A DNA stretch of 64,000 bases from CADEEN01 sp040384625 (GTDB lineage Bacteria; Pseudomonadota; Gammaproteobacteria; Burkholderiales; Burkholderiaceae_C): NCBI GenBank assembly GCA_040384625.1, contig JAZKIW010000077.1:1-64000 (forward strand). Reading direction: 5' to 3'. The position numbers and the translations under genes were made by a program. Below the pieces are notes generated by a model. The model was not told the DNA's origin. It saw only the letters and a program-made list of their open reading frames with translations, and did no database searches. Position 1 is the stretch's first letter; each line of letters starts with the position of its first letter. Positions 19,829 through 28,449 of the stretch are shown here, piece by piece.

Positions 19829-20503
19829 ATGAAAATCAAGACCAAGAGCAAGAAGGTCAACAAGGCGTGGCTGGCCGATCACATCAACGACCCCTATGTA
19901 AAGCTGGCCCAGCGAGAGGGCTATCGGGCCCGTGCCGCTTACAAGCTGAAGGAGATCGACGAGTCTCTCGGGCTCATCAAGCCGGGCCAGGTCGTGGTCG
20001 ACCTCGGCGCGGCCCCAGGCGCGTGGAGCCAGTACCTGCGGCGTCGTTTCGCGCCCAAGGAGGCGGGCATCGGAGGAGCGGCCGTAGGGCAGCTGCACGG
20101 CACGATCATCGCGCTGGACCTCCTGGCAGTCGAGCCGATCGAGGGTGTGCAGTTCATCCTGGGTGATTTCAACGATCAGGCGGTGCTAGCCGAGCTGGAG
20201 GTGGCGCTGGCCGGTCGGCCGGTCGATCTGGTGCTGTCGGACATGGCGCCCAACCTGTCGGGCATCGCGAGCTCGGATTCGGCGCGCATCGCCCATCTGA
20301 TCGAGCTGGCGCTCGACTTCTCGCTGACGCACTTGCGCCCTGAGGGAGCCCTGGTGGTCAAGCTGTTCCATGGCAGTGGTTACAGCCAGCTCGTCGAGCT
20401 GTTCAAGAAGACCTTCCGGGTGGTGCGTCCGATCAAGCCGAAGGCCTCGCGCGATCGTTCTGCGGAAACCTTTCTGGTCGGAATCGGTCTGAAGAAGGCA
20501 TGA
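19829..20503 (+). CDS. rlmE: 23S rRNA 2'-O-ribose (U2552) methyltransferase RlmE (FtsJ/RrmJ)
   Basis: This 224-residue SAM-dependent enzyme methylates U2552 in the A-loop of 23S rRNA late in 50S assembly. Visible motifs are YRARAAYKLKEIDE (catalytic Lys), VVDLGAAPGAWSQYL (SAM binding), LSDMAPNLSG (catalytic Asp) and GALVVKLFHGSGY (second catalytic Lys). A short insertion of about 15 residues after the SAM motif (FAPKEAGIGGAAVG) is not in the E. coli enzyme. A possible -10 box (TATTAT, 19814-19819) lies 9 bases before the ATG. ftsH follows, as in enterobacteria. Confidence 0.95.
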   Translation: MKIKTKSKKVNKAWLADHINDPYVKLAQREGYRARAAYKLKEIDESLGLIKPGQVVVDLGAAPGAWSQYLRRRFAPKEAGIGGAAVGQLHGTIIALDLLAVEPIEGVQFILGDFNDQAVLAELEVALAGRPVDLVLSDMAPNLSGIASSDSARIAHLIELALDFSLTHLRPEGALVVKLFHGSGYSQLVELFKKTFRVVRPIKPKASRDRSAETFLVGIGLKKA

Positions 20504-20545
20504 CAACGCCACGGCAGGCGCCAATTGCTGCCCAGAAGAGCTGCG

Positions 20546-20573
20546 CTTGACAGGACTAAAATCGGCCCCATAT
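20546..20573 (+). promoter_or_regulatory. Sigma-32 (heat-shock) type promoter of ftsH
   Basis: CTTGACA (20546-20552) is followed after exactly 13 bases by CCCCATAT (20566-20573). The sigma-32 consensus is CTTGAAA and CCCCATNT with a spacer of about 13-14, so the match is one base short of perfect. The ftsH start is 53 bases downstream. E. coli ftsH is also under heat-shock control. Confidence 0.75.
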
Positions 20574-20626
20574 CCGCCTCAGCGCCACTTCGGGTGCTGT
20601 GGTGGACAACGGCACAAGGAGCCGCG

Positions 20627-22534
20627 GTGAACAATCAATGGTTTTCGAAGGTCGCTGTCTGGCTCGTGATCGCACTGGTGCTGTTCACAGTCTTTCGGCA
20701 GTTCGACCGCGGCGCGGTGGCGGGTGGGCAGGTCGGCTATTCCGATTTTCTCGAGGAAGTGCGCAGCAAGCGCATCAAGTCGGTCACCCTGCAGGAAGGC
20801 ACGGCCGGGGGCACCGAGATCATCGCCACCACCAATGACGACAAGCGCATCCGCAGCACCGCCACCTACCTCGACCGCGGCCTGGTCGGAGACCTGATCA
20901 ACAACGGCGTCAAGTTCGACGTCAAGCCGCGTGAAGAGCCGTCGCTGTTAATGACGATCCTGATCAGCTGGGGTCCGTTCCTGCTGCTGATCGGCGTCTG
21001 GGTCTACTTCATGCGCCAGATGCAGGGCGGCGGCAAGGGCGGGGCCTTCAGCTTCGGCAAGAGCAAGGCACGCATGCTCGACGAGGCCAACAACACCACG
21101 ACCTTCGCCGACGTGGCCGGCTGCGAGGAAGCCAAGGAAGAGGTCAAGGAACTGGTCGACTTTCTGAAGGATCCGCAGCGCTTCCAGAAGCTCGGCGGCC
21201 GCATCCCCCGCGGCGTGCTGCTGGTGGGCCCCCCCGGCACCGGCAAGACCCTGCTCGCGAAGGCCATCGCCGGCGAGGCCAAGGTGCCGTTCTTCTCGAT
21301 CTCGGGCTCCGACTTCGTCGAAATGTTCGTCGGCGTCGGTGCCGCGCGCGTGCGCGACATGTTCGAGCAGGCCAAGAAGAGCGCACCCTGCATCATCTTT
21401 GTCGACGAGATCGACGCTGTGGGGCGCCACCGTGGTGCGGGCCTGGGCGGTGGCAACGACGAGCGCGAGCAGACCCTCAACCAGATGCTGGTAGAGATGG
21501 ACGGCTTCGAGACCAACCTCGGCGTGATCGTGATGGCGGCCACCAACCGGCCCGACATCCTCGACCCGGCGCTGCTGCGACCGGGCCGCTTCGACCGCCA
21601 GGTCTACGTCTCGCTGCCCGACGTGCGCGGTCGCGAGGCGATCCTGAACGTGCACATGCGCAAGGTGCCGGTCGGTCAGGACATCCGCGCCGACATCCTG
21701 GCCCGCGGCACGCCCGGCTTCTCTGGCGCAGACCTGGCCAATCTGGTCAACGAGGCGGCCCTCTTCGCCGCGCGCCGCAACGGGCGTGTGGTCGAGATGG
21801 TCGACTTCGAGAAGGCCAAAGACAAGATCATGATGGGCCCCGAGCGCAAGAGCATGGTGATGCCCGAGGAAGAGCGCAAGAACACGGCTTACCACGAGGC
21901 TGGCCATGCCCTGGTGGCCAAGCTGATGCCCAAGACCGACCCGGTGCACAAGGTCACCGTGATCCCGCGCGGCCGGGCCCTGGGCGTGACGATGCAGCTG
22001 CCCGAAGGTGACCGCTACAGCCTGGACAAGGAGCGCATGCTCTCGACCATCAGCGTGCTGTTCGGCGGGCGCATCGCCGAAGAGGTCTTCATGCACCAGA
22101 TGACCACCGGCGCTTCGAACGACTTCGAGCGCGCCACGGCGATCGCGCGTGACATGGTCACCCGCTACGGCATGACCGACGAGCTGGGGCCGATGGTCTA
22201 TGCTGAAAACGAGGGCGAGGTCTTCCTCGGCCGTTCGGTGACCAAGACGACGACGATGTCGGAAGAGACGATGCGCAAGGTCGACCTGGTGATCCGGCGA
22301 ATCATCGACGAGCAGTACAACATTGCGCGCAAGCTGATCGAGGACAACCAGGACAAGATGCACGCGATGGCCAGCGCCTTGCTCGAATGGGAAACCATCG
22401 ACGCCGACCAGATCGACGACATCATGGCCGGTAAGCCGCCGCGTGCGCCGAAGGATTGGACGGCGCCGACGACACCCAAGGGTGGTGGAGGCACGCCCGC
22501 CGTCGGCGCCGGTGAAGCCGCAGCCACGGCTTGA
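20627..22534 (+). CDS. ftsH: ATP-dependent zinc metalloprotease FtsH
   Basis: This 635-residue inner-membrane AAA+ protease degrades misassembled membrane proteins and regulatory proteins. Two N-terminal membrane helices (about 5-24 and 105-125) flank a periplasmic domain. The AAA module has Walker A GPPGTGKT (about 201-208), Walker B CIIFVDEIDAVG and the second region of homology ending RPGRFDRQV. The zinc protease motif is HEAGH (about 423-427). The start is GTG 20627, supported by AAGGAG 5 bases upstream and by the typical MNNQWFSK N-terminus; frames further upstream run into the promoter. A strong terminator follows. Confidence 0.97.
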   Translation: MNNQWFSKVAVWLVIALVLFTVFRQFDRGAVAGGQVGYSDFLEEVRSKRIKSVTLQEGTAGGTEIIATTNDDKRIRSTATYLDRGLVGDLINNGVKFDVKPREEPSLLMTILISWGPFLLLIGVWVYFMRQMQGGGKGGAFSFGKSKARMLDEANNTTTFADVAGCEEAKEEVKELVDFLKDPQRFQKLGGRIPRGVLLVGPPGTGKTLLAKAIAGEAKVPFFSISGSDFVEMFVGVGAARVRDMFEQAKKSAPCIIFVDEIDAVGRHRGAGLGGGNDEREQTLNQMLVEMDGFETNLGVIVMAATNRPDILDPALLRPGRFDRQVYVSLPDVRGREAILNVHMRKVPVGQDIRADILARGTPGFSGADLANLVNEAALFAARRNGRVVEMVDFEKAKDKIMMGPERKSMVMPEEERKNTAYHEAGHALVAKLMPKTDPVHKVTVIPRGRALGVTMQLPEGDRYSLDKERMLSTISVLFGGRIAEEVFMHQMTTGASNDFERATAIARDMVTRYGMTDELGPMVYAENEGEVFLGRSVTKTTTMSEETMRKVDLVIRRIIDEQYNIARKLIEDNQDKMHAMASALLEWETIDADQIDDIMAGKPPRAPKDWTAPTTPKGGGGTPAVGAGEAAATA

Positions 22535-22560
22535 GTTGGGGCAGAACAGCGTGACTCAGG

Positions 22561-22581
22561 CGGGGCTTCGGCCCCGTTTTG
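22561..22581 (+). terminator. Rho-independent terminator between ftsH and folP
   Basis: A 6-bp stem CGGGGC/GCCCCG closed by a TTCG tetraloop runs into TTTTG, 26 bases after the ftsH stop. folP starts only 8 bases beyond, so either read-through or a promoter inside this region must supply folP-glmM. Confidence 0.8.
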
Positions 22582-22588
22582 TCGTCCG

Positions 22589-23437
22589 ATGAGGGATTGG
22601 CAGACGTCCCGCTTCGCGATCGATCTCGATCGGGCGCGCGTGATGGGCATCGTCAATGTCACGCCCGACTCGTTCTCCGACGGCGGCCTGCATGAGGATG
22701 CCACCAGGGCGATGGCCCAGTGCGAGGCGCTGTTGCGAGAGGGTGCGGACATTCTGGACATCGGCGGCGAGTCGACCCGGCCGGGCGCGCGCACGCCCAG
22801 CCTCGAAGAAGAACTGCAGCGCGTGCTCCCCGTGTTGCGCCATGCGGTCACGCTGGGCGTGCCGGTCTCGGTGGACACCAGCCAACCGCAGGTCATGCGC
22901 GCGGCGCTCGATCTGGGTGTCGACATCGTCAATGACGTGCGGGCTTTGCAGCGCGAGGGCGCGATCGAGGTACTGGCCGGCCATCCGCGCGCGGGCGTTT
23001 GCCTGATGCACATGAGGGGCGAGCCGGGGACGATGCAGGCCGCGGCGTCCTACGTCGACGTGATCGCCGAAGTGAAGCACTTCCTTGCCGCTCGTCGGGC
23101 CGCGGCGAGCACCGCCGGCATCGCGTCCGACCGCATCGTGCTCGACCCCGGTATCGGCTTCGGCAAGACTGTCGAGCACAATCTGGTCCTGCTGCGCCGG
23201 CAAGCCGATTTGCTCGAGCTCGGCGCGCCGCTGCTGGTGGGATGGTCGCGCAAGTCGACGCTCGGCACGCTCACCGGCCGCGCGGTGCACGAGCGTCAAG
23301 CCGCTAGCGTCGCTGCGGCCCTGCTGGCGGTGCAGCGAGGGGCGTCGATCGTGCGGGTGCACGACGTCGCGGCGACGGTCGACGCGCTGACGCTGTGGCG
23401 TAGCGTGGATCAGAACAACGAGAGAGAGACAAGATGA
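22589..23437 (+). CDS. folP: Dihydropteroate synthase
   Basis: This 282-residue enzyme condenses p-aminobenzoate with dihydropterin pyrophosphate in folate synthesis and is the sulfonamide target. Signatures are VMGIVNVTPDSFSDGG near the N-terminus, DILDIGGESTRPGARTPS, VSVDTSQPQVMRAAL, IVNDVRAL, VCLMHMRGEPGTMQ and DPGIGFGKTVEHNL. A C-terminal VGWSRKSTLG loop and a final RVHDVAATVDAL complete the TIM barrel. The stop overlaps the glmM start (ATGA). Confidence 0.96.
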   Translation: MRDWQTSRFAIDLDRARVMGIVNVTPDSFSDGGLHEDATRAMAQCEALLREGADILDIGGESTRPGARTPSLEEELQRVLPVLRHAVTLGVPVSVDTSQPQVMRAALDLGVDIVNDVRALQREGAIEVLAGHPRAGVCLMHMRGEPGTMQAAASYVDVIAEVKHFLAARRAAASTAGIASDRIVLDPGIGFGKTVEHNLVLLRRQADLLELGAPLLVGWSRKSTLGTLTGRAVHERQAASVAAALLAVQRGASIVRVHDVAATVDALTLWRSVDQNNERETR

Positions 23438-24765
23438 GCAGACGCTATTTCGGCACCGACGGTATCCGCGGCACGGTGGGCACCGAGCCGATCACGCCCG
23501 ACTTCATGTTGCGTCTGGGCCATGCCGTCGGCCGCGTGCTCAAGCGCAGCAGTGCCCGCCCGAGCGTGGTGATCGGCAAGGACACGCGGATCTCGGGCTA
23601 CATGATCGAGGCAGCGCTCGAAGCGGGCTTCGCGTCGGCGGGCGTCGACACCCTGCTGTCCGGCCCGCTGCCCACGCCGGGCGTGGCCTACCTGACGCGG
23701 GCCTTGCGCCTGGATCTGGGCGTCGTGATCAGCGCCTCGCACAACGCCTATCCCGACAATGGCATCAAGTTCTTCTCTGCCAGTGGCCAGAAGCTGCCCG
23801 ATGCTTGGGAGTTGGCGGTCGAAGCAGCCTTGCTGGAGGCGCCGCAATGGGCCGATTCGGCCGGCCTGGGCAAAGCCCGGCGCATCGACGACGCCAGCGG
23901 GCGCTATGTCGAGTTCTGCAAGGGCACGGTCGATACGGACTTGAGCCTGAAGGGGATGAAGCTGGTGGTCGATGCGGCGCACGGTGCCGCATACCACGTT
24001 GCCCCCGATGTGTTCCACGAACTCGGCGCAGACATCATCAAGATCGGCTGCGCGCCCGACGGCATGAACATCAATGCCGGCTTTGGTGCCACGTCGCCGG
24101 CGGCCCTGGTCAAGGCCGTCTCCGACCATCGGGCCGACTACGGCGTCGCGCTCGACGGTGACGCCGACCGCCTGCAGATCGTCGACGCCAGCGGGCGTTT
24201 GTTCAACGGCGACGAACTGCTCTATGTGATGACGATCGATCGCCTGGCGCGTGGCCAGGCGGTGCCGGGCGTGGTCGGTACCCTGATGACCAACATGGCG
24301 GTCGAGCTGGCGTTGCGCGAGCTGGGTGTGGACATGGTGCGGGCCAAGGTCGGCGACCGCTATGTGCTCGAGGCGCTGGCCGAGCGCAGCTGGCAACTCG
24401 GCGGTGAAGGCTCGGGTCATCTGTTGGCCCTGGACAAGCACACCACCGGCGACGGGATCGTCAGTGCCCTGCAGGTGCTGCAGGCGGTGCGCAGCTCGGG
24501 TCGGTCCGTGGCGCACATGCTGGCGCCGGTGACGCTGTTTCCGCAGGTGCTGATCAACGTGCGCGTGGCCGACGGAGCGGGCCACCAGCGCAATGCACGC
24601 CTCGCCGACGTGCAGGCGGGTGTCGAACGCGAGCTTGCCGATGGCGGCCGGGTGCTGATCCGTGCCTCGGGGACCGAACCGGTATTGCGAGTGATGGTCG
24701 AGGCGCGCGACGCGGCGCAGGCCAAAGCCTGCGCCGAACGCCTGGCAGAGGCCGCGCGCGGCTGA
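23434..24765 (+). CDS. glmM: Phosphoglucosamine mutase
   Basis: This 443-residue enzyme interconverts glucosamine-6-phosphate and glucosamine-1-phosphate on the way to UDP-GlcNAc for peptidoglycan and LPS. The active-site phosphoserine is Ser102 in VVISASHNAYPDNGIKFFS. The metal-binding loop is ALDGDADRLQ, the sugar-binding loop is GGEGSGHLL, and the phosphate-binding loop RASGTEPVLRVMVE is near the C-terminus. The length matches the family. It overlaps folP by 4 bases, the widespread folP-glmM pair, and converges on the fasciclin gene. Confidence 0.97.
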   Translation: MSRRYFGTDGIRGTVGTEPITPDFMLRLGHAVGRVLKRSSARPSVVIGKDTRISGYMIEAALEAGFASAGVDTLLSGPLPTPGVAYLTRALRLDLGVVISASHNAYPDNGIKFFSASGQKLPDAWELAVEAALLEAPQWADSAGLGKARRIDDASGRYVEFCKGTVDTDLSLKGMKLVVDAAHGAAYHVAPDVFHELGADIIKIGCAPDGMNINAGFGATSPAALVKAVSDHRADYGVALDGDADRLQIVDASGRLFNGDELLYVMTIDRLARGQAVPGVVGTLMTNMAVELALRELGVDMVRAKVGDRYVLEALAERSWQLGGEGSGHLLALDKHTTGDGIVSALQVLQAVRSSGRSVAHMLAPVTLFPQVLINVRVADGAGHQRNARLADVQAGVERELADGGRVLIRASGTEPVLRVMVEARDAAQAKACAERLAEAARG

Positions 24766-24786
24766 GCTACGTCTGGGCCGGCGCGT

Positions 24787-25272
24787 TCAGCGCTTGGGCG
24801 GCAGCAGCACGCGGTCGATCACGTGCACCACGCCATTCGTGGCGGCCACATCGGACTGCACCACGACCGCCTCTTCGACGGTCACCATCTCGCCGGCCCG
24901 GGCCAGCGCGAGACTGGCGCCATGGACGGTCTTGGCGTTGCCGTTCTTGACCTCGACCGCGAGCATCTTGCCCGGGAGCACGTGATAGGTCAGCACCGAC
25001 TTGAGCAGCTCCTTGTTGGTGCCTAGCTCGGCCAGCGTCTTGGCCGGGATGGCCTTGAAGGCATCATCGCTCGGAGCGAAGACGGTGTAGGGGCCGGGGC
25101 CGCGCAAGGTTTCGCCCAGGCCAGCTTCGGCGATCAGCCGATTCAAGGTGGACAGCTGTGGCGCACGTGCGGCCGTGTCGGCGATCGTGCCGGGTGCCGG
25201 TGTCGTGGCGCAGGCCGTCACAACCAGCGCCAGGGCGGCCGTTGCGCTGCAGCGCCAGAAGGCGTTTCTCAT
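24787..25272 (-). CDS. Fasciclin-domain lipoprotein, predicted PhoB target
   Basis: This 161-residue protein has a signal peptide ending in a lipobox (VVTAC, Cys about 20), so it should be lipid-anchored. The rest is one fasciclin (FAS1) domain: LSTLNRLIAEAGLGETLRG, the FAS1 H1 motif YTVFAPSDDAFKAIP, VLTYHVLPGKM and the H2 end NGVVHVIDRVLLP. FAS1 domains mediate adhesion or ligand contact; the bacterial role is mostly unknown. The start is ATG 25272 with AAAGGAG 7 bases before it. It is divergent from pstS, with its own Pho-box-like promoter facing it, so it may be induced by phosphate starvation. Confidence 0.88.
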   Translation of the reverse strand: MRNAFWRCSATAALALVVTACATTPAPGTIADTAARAPQLSTLNRLIAEAGLGETLRGPGPYTVFAPSDDAFKAIPAKTLAELGTNKELLKSVLTYHVLPGKMLAVEVKNGNAKTVHGASLALARAGEMVTVEEAVVVQSDVAATNGVVHVIDRVLLPPKR

Positions 25273-25322
25273 CGGGGTTCTCCTTTGGGGCGTGCCTGCA
25301 AGCCCTGCAGGCTGTCCATCGG

Positions 25323-25367
25323 AGCCTAGGGTGGTGTTGTGACAGCGGCGTGACGATGGCGTGACGC
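25323..25367 (-). promoter_or_regulatory. Pho box and -10 facing the fasciclin gene
   Basis: On the minus strand three 7-base repeats, GCGTCAC, TCGTCAC and CTGTCAC, occur at 11-base steps (25367-25339), the arrangement of PhoB half-sites (CTGTCAT, 4-base spacers). Ten bases after the last repeat is a -10-like TAGGCT (25328-25323). The transcript would start about 44 bases before the fasciclin ATG. Confidence 0.65.
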
Positions 25368-25384
25368 CTGCCACGGGCGTCCCG

Positions 25385-25418
25385 ATGTCACGTCGTTGTC
25401 ACACGGACTGCCTACAGT
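25385..25418 (+). promoter_or_regulatory. Pho box and -10 of the pst operon
   Basis: ATGTCAC (25385-25391) and TTGTCAC (25396-25402) are separated by 4 bases, matching tandem PhoB half-sites. Exactly 10 bases later comes TACAGT (25413-25418) as -10, the spacing used by PhoB-activated promoters that lack a -35. The leader to pstS is about 46 bases. Confidence 0.75.
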
Positions 25419-25471
25419 GATGCATCGCAGGGAAAACCGGTCCCTGTCTACTCTCGCAGGAAGGTGTGAAC

Positions 25472-26509
25472 ATGAAGTCTTCAACGCTTCGCAAGATGGC
25501 GCTCAGTGCAGCGCTTGTCTGGTCGGCAGGCGCAATGGCGCAGGATGTCACCGGCGCTGGCGCTTCTTTCCCGGCACCGGTTTACGCCAAGTGGGCCGAT
25601 GCCTACAACAAGGCGACCGGTGCGCGGATCAATTACCAGTCCGTCGGCTCGGGTGCGGGCATCCGCCAGATCAAGGCCAAGACCGTCGATTTCGGCGCCA
25701 GCGATGCACCGCTGTCCGACGCCGACCTGGCCAAGGACGGCATGGTCCAGTTTCCGACAGTGATCGGCGGCGTCGTGCCGGTGGTCAACATCAAGGGCAT
25801 CACGCCGGGGCAGATCAAGCTTACCGGCGCTGTCCTGGGCGACATCTACCTGGGCAAGATCACCAAGTGGAACGATGGTGCCATCACGGCGCTGAACCCG
25901 GGCGTGCCGCTGCCAGACGCGGCGATCGCCGTGGTCCGCCGCGCCGACGGCTCGGGCACCAGCTACATCTTCACCAACTACCTGTCCAAGGTGAACCCCG
26001 AGTGGAAGGCCAAGGTCGGCGAGGGCACGGCGGTCAACTGGCCCACGGGTGCCGGCGGCAAGGGCAACGAGGGCGTGTCGGCCTTCGTTCAGCGCTTGCC
26101 CAATGCGATCGGCTACGTCGAGTACGCCTACGCCAAGCAAAACAAGATGTCGCATGTGCAATTGCGCAACAAGGATGGCGTCTACGTGTCGCCGACGGAC
26201 GATGCCTTCAAGGCCGCGGCCGCCGGGGTCGACTGGTCGCGCAGCTTTTCGCAGGACCTGACCGACAAGGCCGGCAAGGATGCTTGGCCGCTGACGAGCA
26301 CGACCTTCATCCTGATGTACAAGCTGCAGGACAAGCCGGCCAACGCCAGCAATGCGCTGAAGTTCTTCGAGTGGGCGTACAGCAGCGGCGACAAGATGGC
26401 CGACGAGCTGGACTACGTGCCGCTGCCGGCCGCCGTGAAAGACCTGGTGCGCAAGCAGTGGACCGACAACTTGAAAGACGCGTCGGGCAAGGCCATCGCC
26501 TTCAAGTGA
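25472..26509 (+). CDS. pstS: Phosphate ABC transporter substrate-binding protein PstS
   Basis: This is a 345-residue periplasmic phosphate-binding protein. The signal peptide ends ALVWSAGAMAQ, and the mature protein begins DVTGAGASFPAPVYAKWADA, the family hallmark. Phosphate-contacting segments are YQSVGSGAGIRQI, DFGASDAPLSD and RRADGSGTSYIFTNYL. The C-terminal part includes TTFILMYKLQDKP. ATG 25472 is preceded by AGGAAGG; a GTG at 25466 would add two residues. It is the first gene of pstSCAB-phoU-phoB-phoR, under a Pho box. Confidence 0.97.
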   Translation: MKSSTLRKMALSAALVWSAGAMAQDVTGAGASFPAPVYAKWADAYNKATGARINYQSVGSGAGIRQIKAKTVDFGASDAPLSDADLAKDGMVQFPTVIGGVVPVVNIKGITPGQIKLTGAVLGDIYLGKITKWNDGAITALNPGVPLPDAAIAVVRRADGSGTSYIFTNYLSKVNPEWKAKVGEGTAVNWPTGAGGKGNEGVSAFVQRLPNAIGYVEYAYAKQNKMSHVQLRNKDGVYVSPTDDAFKAAAAGVDWSRSFSQDLTDKAGKDAWPLTSTTFILMYKLQDKPANASNALKFFEWAYSSGDKMADELDYVPLPAAVKDLVRKQWTDNLKDASGKAIAFK

Positions 26510-26559
26510 TCGCCTTCTCTCACCCGCACGCCGCAAAGCGCTGAACCTTGGGGGGCCGC

Positions 26560-27582
26560 ATGGCCGCTACACTGCCCGCGAGCCCACTCGATCAAGAAAA
26601 ACGCATGGAGCGCGCTGCACCGCAGGGCCGCCCACCCGAGCGCCGCGTCGTGGCGCCCTGGGCCGATGGCGCCTTCGCTGTGTTGGCCACGGGCGCCGCG
26701 TGGCTGACCCTGGCGCTGCTGGCTGGCATCATCGCCTCGCTGGTCATCGGCGCCGCACCGGCGATCGAAAAGTTCGGCCTCGGCTTCCTGTTCAGCAAGG
26801 ACTGGGATCCGGTGCAGGAGAAGTTCGGCGGCCTGGTGATGATCTACGGCACGTTGATGACCTCGTTCATCGCGTTGCTGATCGCCGTACCGGTGAGCTT
26901 CGGCATCGCGCTGTTCTTGACCGAACTGTCGCCGGGCTGGTTGAAGCGGCCGCTGGGCATTGCCATCGAACTGTTGGCTGCGGTGCCGTCGATCGTCTAC
27001 GGCATGTGGGGCTTGCTGGTGTTCGGGCCGATCCTGGCCACCTATGTGCAGCAGCCGTTGCAGGCCGTGTTCAGCGGCACACCTTTTCTCGGCGCCCTGG
27101 TATCGGGCCCGCCGGTGGGCATCGGCATCTTGTCGGCCGGCATCATCCTGGCGATCATGGTCATCCCCTTCATCGCCTCGGTGATGCGCGATGTGTTCGA
27201 GGTCACGCCGGCCCTGCTGAAGGAGTCGGCCTACGGCCTGGGTTCGACCACTTGGGAAGTGGTCTGGAATGTGGTGCTGCCCTACACGAAGACGGGTGTC
27301 GTCGGCGGCATCATGCTCGGCTTGGGCCGGGCCCTGGGCGAGACGATGGCCGTGACCTTCGTCATCGGCAACTTCAATCAGCTCAATTCCTTGTCGCTGT
27401 TCGAGGCCGCCAACAGCATCACCTCGGCGTTGGCCAATGAGTTCGCCGAGGCCGGCGAGGGCCTGCACCAGGCCTCGCTGATCTATCTGGGCCTGGTCCT
27501 GTTCTTCATCACCTTCGTCGTTCTGGCCTTGTCCAAGGTGCTGCTGTCGCAGCTGAAGAAGGGCGAGGGCAGCCGCACATGA
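26560..27582 (+). CDS. pstC: Phosphate ABC transporter permease PstC
   Basis: This 340-residue inner-membrane permease has six predicted helices after a cytoplasmic, basic N-tail of about 40 residues. The transporter motifs include VPVSFGIALFLTELSP, AAVPSIVYGMWGLLVFGP and the permease loop ESAYGLGSTTWEVVWNVVLP, which docks on PstB, followed by GLGRALGETMAVTFVIGN. The start is taken as ATG 26560; a TTG 12 bases upstream in frame would add four residues. The stop overlaps the pstA ATG. Confidence 0.95.
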   Translation: MAATLPASPLDQEKRMERAAPQGRPPERRVVAPWADGAFAVLATGAAWLTLALLAGIIASLVIGAAPAIEKFGLGFLFSKDWDPVQEKFGGLVMIYGTLMTSFIALLIAVPVSFGIALFLTELSPGWLKRPLGIAIELLAAVPSIVYGMWGLLVFGPILATYVQQPLQAVFSGTPFLGALVSGPPVGIGILSAGIILAIMVIPFIASVMRDVFEVTPALLKESAYGLGSTTWEVVWNVVLPYTKTGVVGGIMLGLGRALGETMAVTFVIGNFNQLNSLSLFEAANSITSALANEFAEAGEGLHQASLIYLGLVLFFITFVVLALSKVLLSQLKKGEGSRT

Positions 27583-28439
27583 TCGAAGCTTCTCCAGGCC
27601 GGATGGCCCGGCACCGCGCGCGCCGACGCACGAACGTCGTCGCCCTGACCCTGTCGCTGATGGCCATGTCCTTCGGCTTGGTCTGGCTGATCTGGATCCT
27701 CGTCGAGACGATTCGCCTGGGCATTGGCGGCCTCGCACTTTCGGTCTTTACCGAGATGACACCGCCGCCGCTGGCGCAGACCGGTGGGCTGGCGAACGCG
27801 ATCTTCGGTTCGCTGGTGATGGTGAGCCTGGCAACTCTTTTGGGCACGCCGATCGGCATCCTGGCCGGCATCTACCTGGCCGAATACGGACAGAAGGGCT
27901 GGCTCGGCCACGTCACCAGCTTCATCAATGACATCCTGCTGTCTGCGCCGTCGATCGTCGTCGGCCTGTTCATCTACGCCGTGGTGGTGGCCCGCCTGAA
28001 AAGCTTCTCGGCCTTTGCCGGCATTCTGGCCCTGGCCCTGATCGTGATCCCGGTGGTGATCAGGCAGACCCAGAACATGCTGGCCCTGATCCCGAACGCT
28101 CTGCGTGAAGCCGCCTATGCCTTGGGCACGCCGAAGTGGAAGGTCATCTATTCGGTGACCCTGAAGGCCGCGCGTGCCGGCGTCATCACCGGGGTCATGC
28201 TGGCGTTGGCGCGTATCGCGGGCGAGACTGCGCCGCTGCTGTTCACGGCCCTGTCGAACCAGTTCTGGACCACAGACCTGCGCGAGCCGATGGCCAGCCT
28301 GCCGGTGACGATCTTCAAGTTCGCGATGAGTCCGTACGAGAACTGGCAGAAGCTGGCCTGGGCGGGGGTCTTCCTGATCACCCTGGGCGTGCTGGCGCTG
28401 AACATTCTGGCCCGCGTACTCTTCAGAAACAAACACTGA
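27579..28439 (+). CDS. pstA: Phosphate ABC transporter permease PstA
   Basis: This 286-residue partner permease has six predicted membrane helices. Family signatures are TPIGILAGIYLAEYG, LSAPSIVVGLFIYAVVVARL, the coupling loop NALREAAYALGTPKWKVIYS and ALARIAGETAPLLFTALSNQ. It starts on the ATGA shared with pstC, so the two halves of the channel are probably made together. pstB follows after 10 bases. Confidence 0.96.
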   Translation: MIEASPGRMARHRARRRTNVVALTLSLMAMSFGLVWLIWILVETIRLGIGGLALSVFTEMTPPPLAQTGGLANAIFGSLVMVSLATLLGTPIGILAGIYLAEYGQKGWLGHVTSFINDILLSAPSIVVGLFIYAVVVARLKSFSAFAGILALALIVIPVVIRQTQNMLALIPNALREAAYALGTPKWKVIYSVTLKAARAGVITGVMLALARIAGETAPLLFTALSNQFWTTDLREPMASLPVTIFKFAMSPYENWQKLAWAGVFLITLGVLALNILARVLFRNKH

Positions 28440-28449
28440 GAATCCGACC

